Positions 36,801 to 46,181 of a stretch of 64,000 nt of DNA are shown here, one piece after another. The translations under genes and the position numbers were made by a program. Numbering within the stretch: position 1 is the first letter of the stretch; every line of letters starts with the position of its first letter. The notes beneath the pieces were generated by a model. It made no database searches. It was given only the letters and a program-made list of their open reading frames with translations, and was not told the origin of the DNA. The DNA comes from Planctomycetota bacterium (GTDB lineage Bacteria > Planctomycetota > Planctomycetia > Planctomycetales > Planctomycetaceae), in contig JAFEBS010000038.1 of assembly GCA_018242525.1 (NCBI GenBank), positions 20,001 to 84,000 on the forward strand, given 5' to 3'.

Positions 36801-39800
36801 CACCGGCCGGATAGGTTGTGGTGGCTGATGGAGGGACAATCGAACCGTTGCCGATGAACTGGTCATGCGTAAAGTTGACGGTCAGGTCGACCCCGGTGGC
36901 AGGGTTCAACATCTGGAAGCCGTCCCCCTTGTTCCCGGTCACCACGTCGCGATCAATCGTGACCGTGGACAGAACGGCGGCGTCCTTGAGATCCAGTACG
37001 ATCCCGTTCCCGCTCGTTCCCAGCCCGCCGGTGTTGTTGGAAATCGTGTTGTTCGAGATGTTCAACGAGGCCAGTGTGGCAGCACCATTGGCGATGAAGT
37101 TCACACCGTTTCCGTTGTTGGATTCCACGTCGTTCTGCACGATGTCGAACCCGGTCACGTTGGCATTCCCCAGGATGTTCGCGACGATCCCGTCGTGAGT
37201 CGTGGTGGATGATCCGAGACCGGTGTTGGTGATCGTGTTGTTGTTGATCGTCGGCGTACCAACGATGGTGGCACCCGTGTCAGCCGTCAGCACGATGCCG
37301 TCGCCCGACAGATTGCCGCCCGTTGCCGTACCGTTGTTGTCCACCGTCAGGTTCTGGATCGCCAGCGTCGGTTGGAAGGTGATCCCCAGTGCGGTGCTGG
37401 CATTGACGGCAACGATGTTCAACAGCGGATTCGGCAGCGGAGTCGGGCAGGGTGCATCGGGAGCGGTGTAGTCAATGACGTTGACCAGATTCGCACCCAG
37501 GATGCCGTTGAACGCCGTGTTGTCGATCACGCTGCCGTTGTTGACAATCACATTCACACCGTTTCCGGTGTTGTTACTGACGTTCATGATGTTGGATGGC
37601 AGCAGCGTGGTCTGGGCATCAATCGTGACGGCACCCAGTCCCACACCGCTCATGGTCACCTTGATGCCATCCTGACCAATCAACGGATTGTTACCGGTAC
37701 CGTTGTTGCTGACGTCACTGAATCCACCGATGAAGACACCACCCTGGGCCACGTTTGTCATCGAGACATCGATGCCGTCACCCGCGTTGTTTTTCACTTC
37801 GCCCGGTCCCTGCAGCGAGACCAGTGCCAGTCCCGTAATGTTCTGCAGGTCGATGTGGATGCCGTCACCCGTCGTGCTGCCGTCAAACGTTCCCGACAGG
37901 CCGATGATCGCCTGGTCGGCACCGTTCATGTCCACATTCAGGGTCCCGGCAGCGTTGCCCAGCAGGGTGCTGCCACCGGTCATCAGCAGGTTTCCGACGA
38001 TTCCACCGCCAGGCGGTGTCAGGTTTGAGGCAATAAAGTTGAGCCCGTATCCGCCGTTGTTCTGGGCCGAGATTCCGTTGCCGAAGTCATCCGCCTGGAA
38101 CTGAGTTGTCATGGTTGCGGTTCCGATCGGAACAACCGTCGAATTGGTGGCCAGGAAGCTGAAGCCATCACCGCCGTTATTGTCCGCGGTACCACCGATG
38201 ATCCGGAAGATTCCTGTGGTATCCAAACCATTGGTATCATTCACGGTCCCGTAGAACCCGGCGCCCAGGTTTCCATCGAAGTGCGAGGTGTTGGTTCGCA
38301 CATGCAACTGTCCGCCGTCGTACACCTGACCATTGAACCCGTCGAGCGTGTTTCCAAGCAGTCCGTTGGCGGCATCAGCACCGGCAATCACGCTGTGGAA
38401 ATCGATGTCCGAGATCGAGTTGGCTCCACTGACGTAGACGTCGAAACCGTCACCCGTGTTGCCCGAAAAGCTCATCGGATTGATCGCACCAGTGGTGGTT
38501 TCGGCACACACATTCAGGGTTGCGCCATTGTCGACGGTCGCGTTGAAGCCGTCACCCGGGAAGAAGATTGTGCCGTTGTTGTTGAACTGCGAATCAGCCA
38601 TGTCGATTGCCACCAGGGTGAAGGCATCGGTGGCACCCACGAACAGACCATTGTGACCGCTTCCCGTCACGAACGAATCCGCCACCGACATGCTCAGCAG
38701 GGCACCGTTGTTGACGTTGAATGCCATTCCATCGACACCGTTGGAATCCACCGTGCTGCCGGTCAAAGTGATCTCGAGACCCGTTGTTGGATTGGGAGCC
38801 ACATTATTGCCGGTAATCGTACCGAGCACGGCACTGACGGCGTTGTTCGACAGAGTACTGTTCAGGATATCCAGTGAAACATTCGTCGCCGTCGCAATCG
38901 TGTTCTGATTGACATCCAGCTCGATACCAGACTGCTGAGTTCCCCCGACAGCCGAGTTTCCGATCACGGCCGTATCGATCGTGAAGGCACCGGTTGCAGC
39001 GTTGTCGAAGACACCTGTCAAACCGTTGCCAACACCGGTTGTCCCGTTGTTGGTCAGGCTGGAATTCGAGACCAGGCCCGTCACCGTTGTATTGGCGTCC
39101 AGGGCCGTGACGTTGACACCGTCAATGCCGTTGCCGTCGATCAGGCTGTTCGCCGTGACCGCCAGGGTCACGGTGCCGGCCTTGTTGACAGTCAAGTCCA
39201 CGCCTGTCCCGCCGTTGCTGGAGACGCTGGTGTTCGTGATCGAAACATTCGCCAGCGAGGCACCGGCCACGTTCGTCCCGTTAACCACACCGACGATGCC
39301 GTCCAGGACGTTGCCGGTCACAAAGCTGTCGGTGAACGCGGTCACCAGCTTGCCGCTGGAACCTGGAGCACCCAGGACGAAGTTGACACCATTCTGCTGG
39401 GTCAGATTCCCCAGGGTATTCCCGATCGTGGTGCCCGTGAAATTGACATTGCCCGTCGAACCGCCCCGCAGAATCGCCCGCACGCCATCACCAGCACCCA
39501 ATTGGCCGTTGTCGGTGATCGTCGAACCGGAAAACAGGATCGGATTCAGAGCGGTCCCGAAGGTCGAGTTCGTTCCGTCGTTCGCCAGCAGCGCGACACC
39601 GTCCAGGCCGTTATTGCTGATATTGGCGTTCGTGAAGGTGGCTCCGTTCAGGGCCGAGATCGCCGTGGCCGCGACGTCCAGTCCAATCTGATCATTATTC
39701 GTGATCGTCAGATCGGTGCTGGTCAATCCGTTGATCGTCGAGTTGTTCAACAGGGCCCGGATCCCATCACCCGTGTTCCCATCGATTGTGTCGCTGCTGA

Positions 39801-42800
39801 GAGTCACGTTGGAGATCGTGTTCGTGGTCAACCCCAGCAGGATTCCGTCCCCGTTGTTATTGGTGATGGAATCGCCGCTGATGTTGAGAGCCGTCGAAGT
39901 CACATTGTTCCACTGGAGTTCCAGGCCGTTCGAGGTGTTTCCATCGATGGTGTTGTTCGCGAAGGCGGCCCCGTTCGCATTCATGACACTGCCGGCACTG
40001 TTCAGAATACTGAGGATGCCGTCGCCGGTGTTGTTCGAGACCGTGTTGCCGCTGATCTGCATCCCGTTCACCGAACTGTTGGAACCCGCGGCGTTCGTGA
40101 TCGATTCCAGGATCCCGATCCCGGCGTTGCCGGTGACGATATTGTTGTTGATGTGCAGGTTGTCAGCCACAGCGAAGTTGGTGGCCACCAGATCGTTGAC
40201 CAGGAATCGGATCCCACCGTCGGTCGTGGTGTTGGTCACAGTGTTGCCGGTGATCTGCATTCCGTTGGCGATTGGACCCGTCGGAGCGACGGTTTCCGAC
40301 AGGTCGACCCCGATCCCGATGCCGTTCAGAGTGCCGTTCACCGTATTGTTCTGGATGAAGCCCTGGTTGCTGACGATGGTCGCGTTGGTGCCAGCCACCG
40401 TGATACCGCCCGTGCCTCCCGACGCACCGGTGTTCTCAACATCCAGGTTCTGGATCAGCAATGCTTTTTGCGGAATGATGCCGCTGCCACCTGCAGCCAG
40501 GACCACCGGCTGTGGAATGCAACTGTTAAAGGACTGGTTGTCGGTCGTGGTCAGCACGGTCAGGTTCACACCCGGCAGGCTGTTGAACGGGTCAACCAGG
40601 TTCGTCTTGACCAACTGAATGTCGACGCCATTCTGGCCGTTGCTGTCCATCAGGGTGTTACCGGCGGGGCCGGAGATCTCGATCGCACCTTTGATCGTCT
40701 TGGTATTCCCATTCATCTCAATGTGAATGCCGTTCAGCCCGTTGTTGCTGATGCTGGTGTAACCCGACACCGTCACGGCGGCGTTGGTCACGTCGTCCAT
40801 TTCGATGTAAATCCCGTTGCCAATATTGTTGTCGATCGTGCCGGTCCCCTGACCGTTGATCGAAACAATCGCCGTGGTGATGTTCTGGAAGACCAGGTGC
40901 ACGCCGTCGCCGGCACTGCCGTTGAACGATCCCAGCAGCTGCAGCAGAACCTGGTTGGCACCGCTGAATTGCAGGTTCTCTGGTCCTGTACCGTTACCCG
41001 TCAGCACGATCGGAGCACTGTTGGGATCCTGAATGAAGTTGGCACTGTTGGCTCCGTTGCCCTGCAGGACCAGGCCATACAAGCCATTGTTGGACGCGGA
41101 GAAGCCATTCCCGACATTGAGCGTCAGGTCGGAATTGTTTGAGGACAGGTTGCCGACCGTGGGGCCGAGTTCCACGCCGTTGCCGCTGTTGAAATCGGCC
41201 GAGCCGCCATAGAACAGGGTATTGATGTGACCGTTGTCAGCACCGAAGAACAATCCGTCCGCGACTGCCGCCGTTCCGTTGCCATCGAAGTGAGAACCAA
41301 TGGACCGGAAATTGACCGTCCCGTCTGAGACGGCATTGGCGAGTACGCCTTCCAGGCCGTTGTTGTTGACGGACGATGCGGAGCCGACATTCAGTGTTCC
41401 GACACCGTACGACACTGTCCCGCTGTTGCTGGCATCGATGACGATCCCCTGCAACTTGTTGTTGGAAACCGTGGAGTTTTCCAGACAGACATTCATCGAC
41501 GAATTGACACCGTCGGCCGACGTCTGAATACCGGCACTGTTCAGGCTGCCGCTCACATTTGAGTTGTCGATGTCCAGGTTGACAAAACCGCCCGCGGACG
41601 CCGTGGCCAGCACGTTCGACTGACCGCTGCCGCTGAGGTCGACGGTATCCATCAACAACGTGGTGCTGGAACCGGTGCCACTGGTGCTGGAACTGATCGC
41701 ATGCTGGCTGTTGCCGTGGAAGTCGCTGTTGTTGATCATCAGGTCGAGGATGCCACCCGAGGTTACGCTCGACAGCAGGCCGGTCTGGCTTCCCGTACCG
41801 GTGACATTGTTCAGAATCCCCGGGTTCAGCGCGGTACCCACAGAGGAATTCGACTGGACGTCAAACTTCAAGGCGGCAATGGTGTTGCCGAGCAATTGAG
41901 TATTGGTCAGTGTCGGCGTGAAGACCGAGCTGTTCTTGGCAATCACGTCCAGGCCGTTGGCCGCATTGCCATTCACGGTGGTGGTGCCCGTCAGAGCCAG
42001 GGTGCTGCCGGTGGAACCGGACAGATCCAGCTTGATGCCGTCGCCACCGTTGTTGTTCACCGCCGTGTTGGCGAGTGCCGCAATGATGTTCGAGTTTGTG
42101 GCGGTGCCGCTCACGCCGCCCAGAGAATTGCCGCTGAACGAGGTGTTGTTGCTGGTGTTCAGATTGATCGTGCTGTTGGTTGTGGCCGTCCCCAGGAAGC
42201 CGTAGCCATTGACGCTGTTGTCGAACGTGGAATTGTTTGCGGTCAGGCTGAATGTGCTGTTGATGTTGGCCTGGGCGTTGACACCACTCAGTACGTTGTT
42301 GTCGTCGCTGGTTCCGGTCAGGCTCATCGTGGCCGAAGAGTTGGTCAGATTGGCGAAGATTCCGTTGGCACCACTGTTGCTGAAGCTGCCGCCCGAGACG
42401 GTGCTGTTCAGCACGCTGTTGTTTGTCCCGTTCACGACGAACGCGCTGGCGGCCGAATTCGTGGCGGTGGTATTCGTCAGGTTGATGGTGGCGGTCGAGT
42501 TGTTCATGTTGCCGAAGAAGCCGCTTCGGCCATTGCTGTTCAGCAGGGCGTTCGTGAACGTGCTGTTCAACGTCGACCCGCCAGACAGATCGTAGAAGAA
42601 GCCATCGCGACCATTCTGATTCATGTTGGTGCCGCTGACCGTCATGGTGCTGGTCGAACCACCGGACTGGGCGTTGTGAATCCCGTCTTCAATATTCTGA
42701 TTAAACTGGGCACCAATCAGGTTCGCGATGGTTGTCGCAGCGCTGGAACCGACGATCTTCAGGCCGTCGACGCCGTTCTGGTTGGCGGTTGTACCGGTCA

Positions 42801-44817
42801 GGTTGTACGTACCCGTCCCACCCGCCTGGGTGATATTGATCCCCGTACCGCCGTTGAGGCTGGCATCCAGCGGAGAACCGGCGGTGGTGGATGTCAGGGT
42901 GACGGTTCCGCCATTGCCGGAGACGTCCAATCCGTCGGCAACGTTGTTGCTGGCGGACACGTCGTTCAAGGTGACATTCAGGTTCTGGTTGGTTTCAGTC
43001 AGGATGATCCCCGTACCGTTGCCATTGGCCTGAACATTGGTCAGCGTCGTGGTCAATGGGCCATTGTTGGCGATCAGGTCGATGCCGAATGGCTGGGTTC
43101 CCACCGGATTGGAATTCATGGCGACGTTGGTCAACTGCAGGTCGCTGATGCCACCCACGCCCGTACTGACGATGATCCCGCCGCCGGCGTTGTTCCCCAG
43201 GCCATCCGGGTTCGCATGGTCAGCCACACCCTGGTTGACGTCGGCGATAATGTTTGTCGTCCCGGTTGCATTGACCAGGTTGATGCCAGACCCGGTATTG
43301 CCGAAGATTTCCAGGCCGTGCAGATCGAAGTTGTTAACACCGTTGCCGAAGATTCCGTTGTTGGCCGAGTTCTCGATGTTGAAACCGGACACCACGTTGT
43401 TGTTGGCCAGGACAATCGCATTGCCGTTGTTCGAGCCAATGTTTGGATTGCTGACGAACGGGTAGTTGCCGCTCCCGTCGATGCCGGGCAGGACGAAGTT
43501 GCCCGCGACGGTGCAGTTCCCGTAAGTCGCAGACAGCGACAGGGGAGTCATCGTGCCGCCTTCGCCCAGCAACTGCTGATTGTTCAGCAGCAGCATGCTT
43601 CCCAGGTAAGGGTTCGCCTGGGTGGAAGTTCCCCGCTCGACAACGATGATGTCGGCATTTGGAATCCCGTTTGGATGGTCGAAGCTGTTGAACGGATTCT
43701 CGAAGGTCCCGTTTCCGGCGTTTGGATTCGAGTTGTCGATAAAGGAAACAAAGTACGGATTGCCGGTGTTCGGGTTGATCGCGGCGACCAGGGCAGTTTG
43801 CGTGGTGCCGTATTGTTCGATGGCGATTCGCCAGTTACGTTGCCACGGAGACAGCATGCGGTCCCGAGTGGTCAACTGGGGAAAGTACCGGGTGGGGTGG
43901 AATCCCGAGAACCGGAAGTCCGCCACGGCGTTGACATTCGTACCCCAGACCCGGTCCGTGGTCACGTTCACACCCACGATCAGATCGTTGGCCACCTGAG
44001 CTTCCAGTCGGCCGCGGAAGCCGAGTGGATTGTCCTCGGTCGTGTTCGGAATTTTTTCGTCGATCGGCGGAGCCTTGACCTGACTGGCGTGATAGTAATA
44101 CGCACCAGCATAGGCTCGCAGCCAGGGAGTTGACGGGAAGACCGGAACGCCGAATTCCACGTCGAACCCGCTCATCGCCTGCTCACGCAGCACGGCCCGC
44201 TGGCCATTGAAAACAATCTGATTTCCCGAGAAGAATGGATCGCCCGACACACACAAGGCACCGCCGTTGGATACGAATTTGTCCTGGACACCGCCGGTGA
44301 AATACCCGTTGATCCGGGCATCCCAGTTGCGGCCCAGGGTTTCCAGACCAAACGTCGCCTGGTGGAAGTTGTTCTTGCTGTAACTTTGATCGATGTCGTA
44401 GTACCCGGCGGCACCAATCGACCGATCCCAGTTCTCCAGGTATTGGCGGGCGACCAGACCGAAGTTGCCCCCAAACGTGGTGTTGTTGCCAAACATCGCT
44501 CGCGCGTCGGCACCAATCATGGTGTTTGACCCGACCCAGAACGGAACCATGCCACCAACGTTGGTGAAGCCCCCCCCCTGGTACCCCACGCCGTTGCCGG
44601 ACATGTAGCGACCGAAGGCATACGCTCCAGCACCTGGTGGCGGCCCTGCGCTATAGGTGACCCGGCCACCCTCGGAGCCGAGAGTCGCACCCCCACTGTA
44701 ACTGTCGTAGGTGACCCGGCCGGAATCATCCGGCTGCGAGTCCGCCGCCTGACCAAATGCCGAGGCTGCGAACGACAGTGACAACAGGCACAGAAGACTA
44801 GCTTTCAAACGATGCAT
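33838..44817 (-). CDS. Giant surface protein 1: intimin/invasin-like beta-barrel + parallel beta-helix passenger
   Basis: The 3659-residue protein begins with a signal peptide (MHRLKASLLCLLSLSFAASA) and a Gly-rich linker. Residues about 90-345 read like the inverse-autotransporter barrel of intimin: alternating strands with GYYDIDQS (139-146), ARINGYF (167-173), SGFDVEFGVPVFP and VGVNVTTDRVWG, ending ADFRFSGF. A junction PYFVSFIDNSNPNAG...GTFENPFNSF (354-379) precedes more than 3200 residues of right-handed beta-helix coils rich in Asn/Gly/Thr/Ser, with repeated N-x-G-x-G-I/V turns. Cys is very rare. If the barrel works as in intimin, it inserts N-terminally in the outer membrane and displays the helix. 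The start has GAGAGAGG upstream. No LysM, Ig or C-terminal barrel was seen. The gene is monocistronic with its own terminator. Confidence 0.8.
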   Translation of the reverse strand: MHRLKASLLCLLSLSFAASAFGQAADSQPDDSGRVTYDSYSGGATLGSEGGRVTYSAGPPPGAGAYAFGRYMSGNGVGYQGGGFTNVGGMVPFWVGSNTMIGADARAMFGNNTTFGGNFGLVARQYLENWDRSIGAAGYYDIDQSYSKNNFHQATFGLETLGRNWDARINGYFTGGVQDKFVSNGGALCVSGDPFFSGNQIVFNGQRAVLREQAMSGFDVEFGVPVFPSTPWLRAYAGAYYYHASQVKAPPIDEKIPNTTEDNPLGFRGRLEAQVANDLIVGVNVTTDRVWGTNVNAVADFRFSGFHPTRYFPQLTTRDRMLSPWQRNWRIAIEQYGTTQTALVAAINPNTGNPYFVSFIDNSNPNAGNGTFENPFNSFDHPNGIPNADIIVVERGTSTQANPYLGSMLLLNNQQLLGEGGTMTPLSLSATYGNCTVAGNFVLPGIDGSGNYPFVSNPNIGSNNGNAIVLANNNVVSGFNIENSANNGIFGNGVNNFDLHGLEIFGNTGSGINLVNATGTTNIIADVNQGVADHANPDGLGNNAGGGIIVSTGVGGISDLQLTNVAMNSNPVGTQPFGIDLIANNGPLTTTLTNVQANGNGTGIILTETNQNLNVTLNDVSASNNVADGLDVSGNGGTVTLTSTTAGSPLDASLNGGTGINITQAGGTGTYNLTGTTANQNGVDGLKIVGSSAATTIANLIGAQFNQNIEDGIHNAQSGGSTSTMTVSGTNMNQNGRDGFFYDLSGGSTLNSTFTNALLNSNGRSGFFGNMNNSTATINLTNTTATNSAASAFVVNGTNNSVLNSTVSGGSFSNSGANGIFANLTNSSATMSLTGTSDDNNVLSGVNAQANINSTFSLTANNSTFDNSVNGYGFLGTATTNSTINLNTSNNTSFSGNSLGGVSGTATNSNIIAALANTAVNNNGGDGIKLDLSGSTGSTLALTGTTTVNGNAANGLDVIAKNSSVFTPTLTNTQLLGNTIAALKFDVQSNSSVGTALNPGILNNVTGTGSQTGLLSSVTSGGILDLMINNSDFHGNSQHAISSSTSGTGSSTTLLMDTVDLSGSGQSNVLATASAGGFVNLDIDNSNVSGSLNSAGIQTSADGVNSSMNVCLENSTVSNNKLQGIVIDASNSGTVSYGVGTLNVGSASSVNNNGLEGVLANAVSDGTVNFRSIGSHFDGNGTAAVADGLFFGADNGHINTLFYGGSADFNSGNGVELGPTVGNLSSNNSDLTLNVGNGFSASNNGLYGLVLQGNGANSANFIQDPNSAPIVLTGNGTGPENLQFSGANQVLLQLLGSFNGSAGDGVHLVFQNITTAIVSINGQGTGTIDNNIGNGIYIEMDDVTNAAVTVSGYTSISNNGLNGIHIEMNGNTKTIKGAIEISGPAGNTLMDSNGQNGVDIQLVKTNLVDPFNSLPGVNLTVLTTTDNQSFNSCIPQPVVLAAGGSGIIPQKALLIQNLDVENTGASGGTGGITVAGTNATIVSNQGFIQNNTVNGTLNGIGIGVDLSETVAPTGPIANGMQITGNTVTNTTTDGGIRFLVNDLVATNFAVADNLHINNNIVTGNAGIGILESITNAAGSNSSVNGMQISGNTVSNNTGDGILSILNSAGSVMNANGAAFANNTIDGNTSNGLELQWNNVTSTALNISGDSITNNNGDGILLGLTTNTISNVTLSSDTIDGNTGDGIRALLNNSTINGLTSTDLTITNNDQIGLDVAATAISALNGATFTNANISNNGLDGVALLANDGTNSTFGTALNPILFSGSTITDNGQLGAGDGVRAILRGGSTGNVNFTGTTIGNTLGNLTQQNGVNFVLGAPGSSGKLVTAFTDSFVTGNVLDGIVGVVNGTNVAGASLANVSITNTSVSSNGGTGVDLTVNKAGTVTLAVTANSLIDGNGIDGVNVTALDANTTVTGLVSNSSLTNNGTTGVGNGLTGVFDNAATGAFTIDTAVIGNSAVGGTQQSGIELDVNQNTIATATNVSLDILNSTLSNNAVSAVLGTITGNNVAPNPTTGLEITLTGSTVDSNGVDGMAFNVNNGALLSMSVADSFVTGSGHNGLFVGATDAFTLVAIDMADSQFNNNGTIFFPGDGFNATVDNGATLNVCAETTTGAINPMSFSGNTGDGFDVYVSGANSISDIDFHSVIAGADAANGLLGNTLDGFNGQVYDGGQLHVRTNTSHFDGNLGAGFYGTVNDTNGLDTTGIFRIIGGTADNNGGDGFSFLATNSTVVPIGTATMTTQFQADDFGNGISAQNNGGYGLNFIASNLTPPGGGIVGNLLMTGGSTLLGNAAGTLNVDMNGADQAIIGLSGTFDGSTTGDGIHIDLQNITGLALVSLQGPGEVKNNAGDGIDVSMTNVAQGGVFIGGFSDVSNNGTGNNPLIGQDGIKVTMSGVGLGAVTIDAQTTLLPSNIMNVSNNTGNGVNVIVNNGSVIDNTAFNGILGANLVNVIDYTAPDAPCPTPLPNPLLNIVAVNASTALGITFQPTLAIQNLTVDNNGTATGGNLSGDGIVLTADTGATIVGTPTINNNTITNTGLGSSTTTHDGIVANILGNANVTGFDIVQNDVESNNGNGVNFIANGAATLASLNISNNTISNNTGGLGTSGNGIVLDLKDAAVLSTVTIDRDVVTGNKGDGFQMLNPATGVDLTVNFTHDQFIGNGSIVPPSATTTYPAGGMGIDIVLNNLNAIRNTINVTSDAAGINTVSNNASFGLFLQATNQSLYNLNVTGTGARNVFNANTDAGIAVVGGSFVNPNSSLDPTKFSVGNVKIDNVNITNTRLGSHPSLPNYPFSGDGIGILLQQYAQMNSFVIGSAAARNTTLSGNAGDGLRINAIEQSQFRQTLADNTTAVTALGQATILLQQIDATGNTRNGIDIIRRDNALLSWDDATINAGAALFNPVNLVSWQAITDGGSFIHINDVISTNNGINGLNVSTTNAQFPITRIDIVDSNPVAMTYNPKTVGHSVYDSNTGRGMQFIASADSILVVNARDTSASDNLQGGILVQTFNRATFGDVLTATPLGDPTSDNSIRSTFNGMLISGNGRSNLNANAYGFEVQANGGSDPFNVSSSSVVNISMTGTATNARNLFDSNGGDDFRITASRFSDNYFNLNRIDMRDTAFVQLGNDGLHVLTTDGSSTRIDLTNTSIGYPTASSTQTGLSGDGIDATTTSGSFLNLNVGNTLALNRFGGGIAAGAADPTNAPDVSIFGNKLNGIVIRNQASSSFIGNVFDTASRFNGNRGYSAQMQDSSTNFHGIDHSLFSDNSFEGIAVIANSRQQSGFFRDIASVFTTNPAFINGYQLYNFLNYNTTLNADFVLTNSTVSNNGSASPYVNSIQNVNGLEIDVSTWAAVNADIRNNTFHGNTLDDVATASFQASTGGFNANGTINTTGLLNTPGSVDEIVSGVDRIFLEDTAQLDMRFINNVGDQVSISSAGSNNPNMGAFGAHRTDPNTKINPNSSAQQQTSLFQVDAYHYDVVNTVTSNNIFTGTHVQALDSNVTNFVQDPTNFPGSTTQPGPVIAARFLEAALVSQANFYVNPNANPNNPNIASPTAFTQVRVDDITTGVNGTGANGVIDYTAGGQFTLAGAGSAGITAGDVFRIHLLDTNTFNQFGVAQNVEAAFNNGFVNHVVQIPQGQTATNSGTFFTTNKLAPYFDWPSSSFPPN
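37150..38290 (-). repeat. Internal duplication in giant protein 1, unit B
   Basis: Encoded residues run SHFDGNLGAG, then GADQAIIGLSGTFDGS with GDGIHIDLQNI, then NTGNGVNVIV, NLVNVIDYTAPDAPCP, and LAIQNLTVDNNG with TINNNTI. The same order of motifs occurs about 3.0-3.1 kb upstream in the gene (40250-41300). Boundaries are approximate. Confidence 0.6.
40250..41300 (-). repeat. Internal duplication in giant protein 1, unit A
   Basis: Encoded residues run SHFDGNGTAA, then GANQVLLQLLGSFNGS with GDGVHLVFQNI, then NGQNGVDIQL, NLTVLTTTDNQSFNSCIP, and LLIQNLDVENTG with FIQNNTV. The collinear order with unit B, including the matching Cys-Pro loop, suggests an ancient tandem duplication of a block of about 1000 residues. 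Confidence 0.6.
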
Positions 44818-45621
44818 GGACGCCTCTCTCCACCAGAACTGGCTTGGGTGACTCCGTCCCGTGAGCTCGTAATGAGCCCGAGCCTTAAATGTTTCGCACG
44901 CCTTCCGTCGATTCCGATTGCGCGGACACGACGGAATGTAGCGCGTCTCCTCGTTATTCGGCTATTCCGAGTTGTCGGATTGAGAGGAACTTTGCCGGTT
45001 CTAACGAATAGCGCGGATTTGACAGCTGCTTGAGACGTTCGCCACGCCTCACTACCGTAGCCCCAGACTACGCAGCCAACTCATTTTAATGACATATCCC
45101 GCTACACGTTGACCGACGACGTGAACTTCACGGCGATCCACAAGTTACACTTCAGCAGTGAGTTACAGCCGCAATCCAGGAGCAACACCGCGATCGGAAT
45201 CACCGTTTTGGCAGCAATTGCCGAAAGTGCCATGATTTTGCGTAAAGTCTGACAATTGCGAGATCAGCTCTCTTCAATCGCCCGTTTTCTCCGGTCATTT
45301 TTGCCGCACTTGATGCTTTCGCTCCCGCATCTCATTTTTAAACTCGCTGGCAACTGAAATCGCGGTCGTACAAATCCCACCTTGTCGGTCGCAATATTGA
45401 AGGTGCCAGTTATTTCGCGACGTCACCCAGGCAGACATTTTTCGTCGCAGAGTTGAAGCCCACGTCGCAACTCGTTACCTTTCTCCTCCCCCGAAGGACC
45501 GTCTTTGAGCAAAGAGGGCGGGGGGCCGCGATGCCGGTGTGCATACGTTGGCTCGTTGGATTTTCGCGGGCAGGGACTCCTTCTCTCCCGAATGCAGTGA
45601 TATGACGGAAGGCAGACGGTC
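44818..45621. other. Divergent intergenic region giant gene 1 / rplM
   Basis: This 804-bp region is the longest clearly regulatory gap next to a giant gene and is more AT-rich than its surroundings, especially 45215-45420. It must hold the promoters of the giant gene and of the rplM-rpsI transcript. I see no tRNA fold, no convincing sigma-70 consensus and no credible small gene; short minus-strand frames near 45410-45700 are antisense to rplM and its leader. Confidence 0.5.
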
Positions 45622-46128
45622 GTGATCGCTCCACAAACATCATTTGTCAAGCAGGCGGAGATCCGCCAGGGTGGGGCGTATGCTCCGAAGTGGTATGTCA
45701 TTGATGCCGAGGGGATGGTTGTCGGTCGTCTGGCAACTCAGCTCGCCACCGTGCTGATGGGCAAACACAAGCCCGAATACACTCCGCATGTCGACACGGG
45801 CGATTACGTCATCGTCCTGAATGCCGACAAGGTGCGTTTCACGGGCGGCGAAATGGTCCATAAAGACCACGAACATTACACCACGAAGATGGCCAAGAAG
45901 AGCTACCAATGGTTTACCGGCTGGCCCAGTGGGCAGCGGAACATTGCGGCCCTGGACCTGTGGGTCAAAAAGCCGAACGAAATCCTGCACCTGGCGGTCA
46001 AGCGGATGCTTCCCAAGAACGCTCTGGCTCGCCACATGCTCGATAAGTTGAAACTGATCACTGGTACAAGTCACCAATATCAGGCCCAGCAGCCGGCTCC
46101 GTTCCCGGAACATCTGCTGCCTCGGTAG
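45622..46128 (+). CDS. rplM: 50S ribosomal protein L13
   Basis: A primary rRNA-binding protein of the large subunit. The 168-residue protein has KWYVIDAEGMVVGRLAT (about residues 23-39), GKHKPEYTPHVDTGDYVIVLNA, and the signature region AVKRMLPKNALARHML. It is about 25 residues longer than the common 142-residue form because of an N-terminal extension and a Gln/Pro-rich tail. The frame starts at a GTG at 45622 with GGAAGG nine bases upstream. It is the first gene of the usual rplM-rpsI operon; the gap to rpsI is 53 bp. Confidence 0.96.
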   Translation: MIAPQTSFVKQAEIRQGGAYAPKWYVIDAEGMVVGRLATQLATVLMGKHKPEYTPHVDTGDYVIVLNADKVRFTGGEMVHKDHEHYTTKMAKKSYQWFTGWPSGQRNIAALDLWVKKPNEILHLAVKRMLPKNALARHMLDKLKLITGTSHQYQAQQPAPFPEHLLPR

Positions 46129-46181
46129 TCTGTGAATTCGATTTCCTGTTTTGACGCAAGTAACTGAACTGGCAGTGCCCC

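Noticed and set aside
41701..44133. 810-codon open frame on the plus strand, antisense to giant gene 1
   Set aside because: It is a shadow of the Asn/Gly-rich repeats; its translation is Val/Arg/Gln/Asp-rich with no signal, domain or ribosome site. The same holds for the plus-strand frame at 39502-41142.
33838..44817. Possible CRISPR-like or minisatellite array in the giant gene
   Set aside because: Repetition is at the protein level, in one open frame with variable DNA and unequal spacing; there are no identical repeats with unique spacers.
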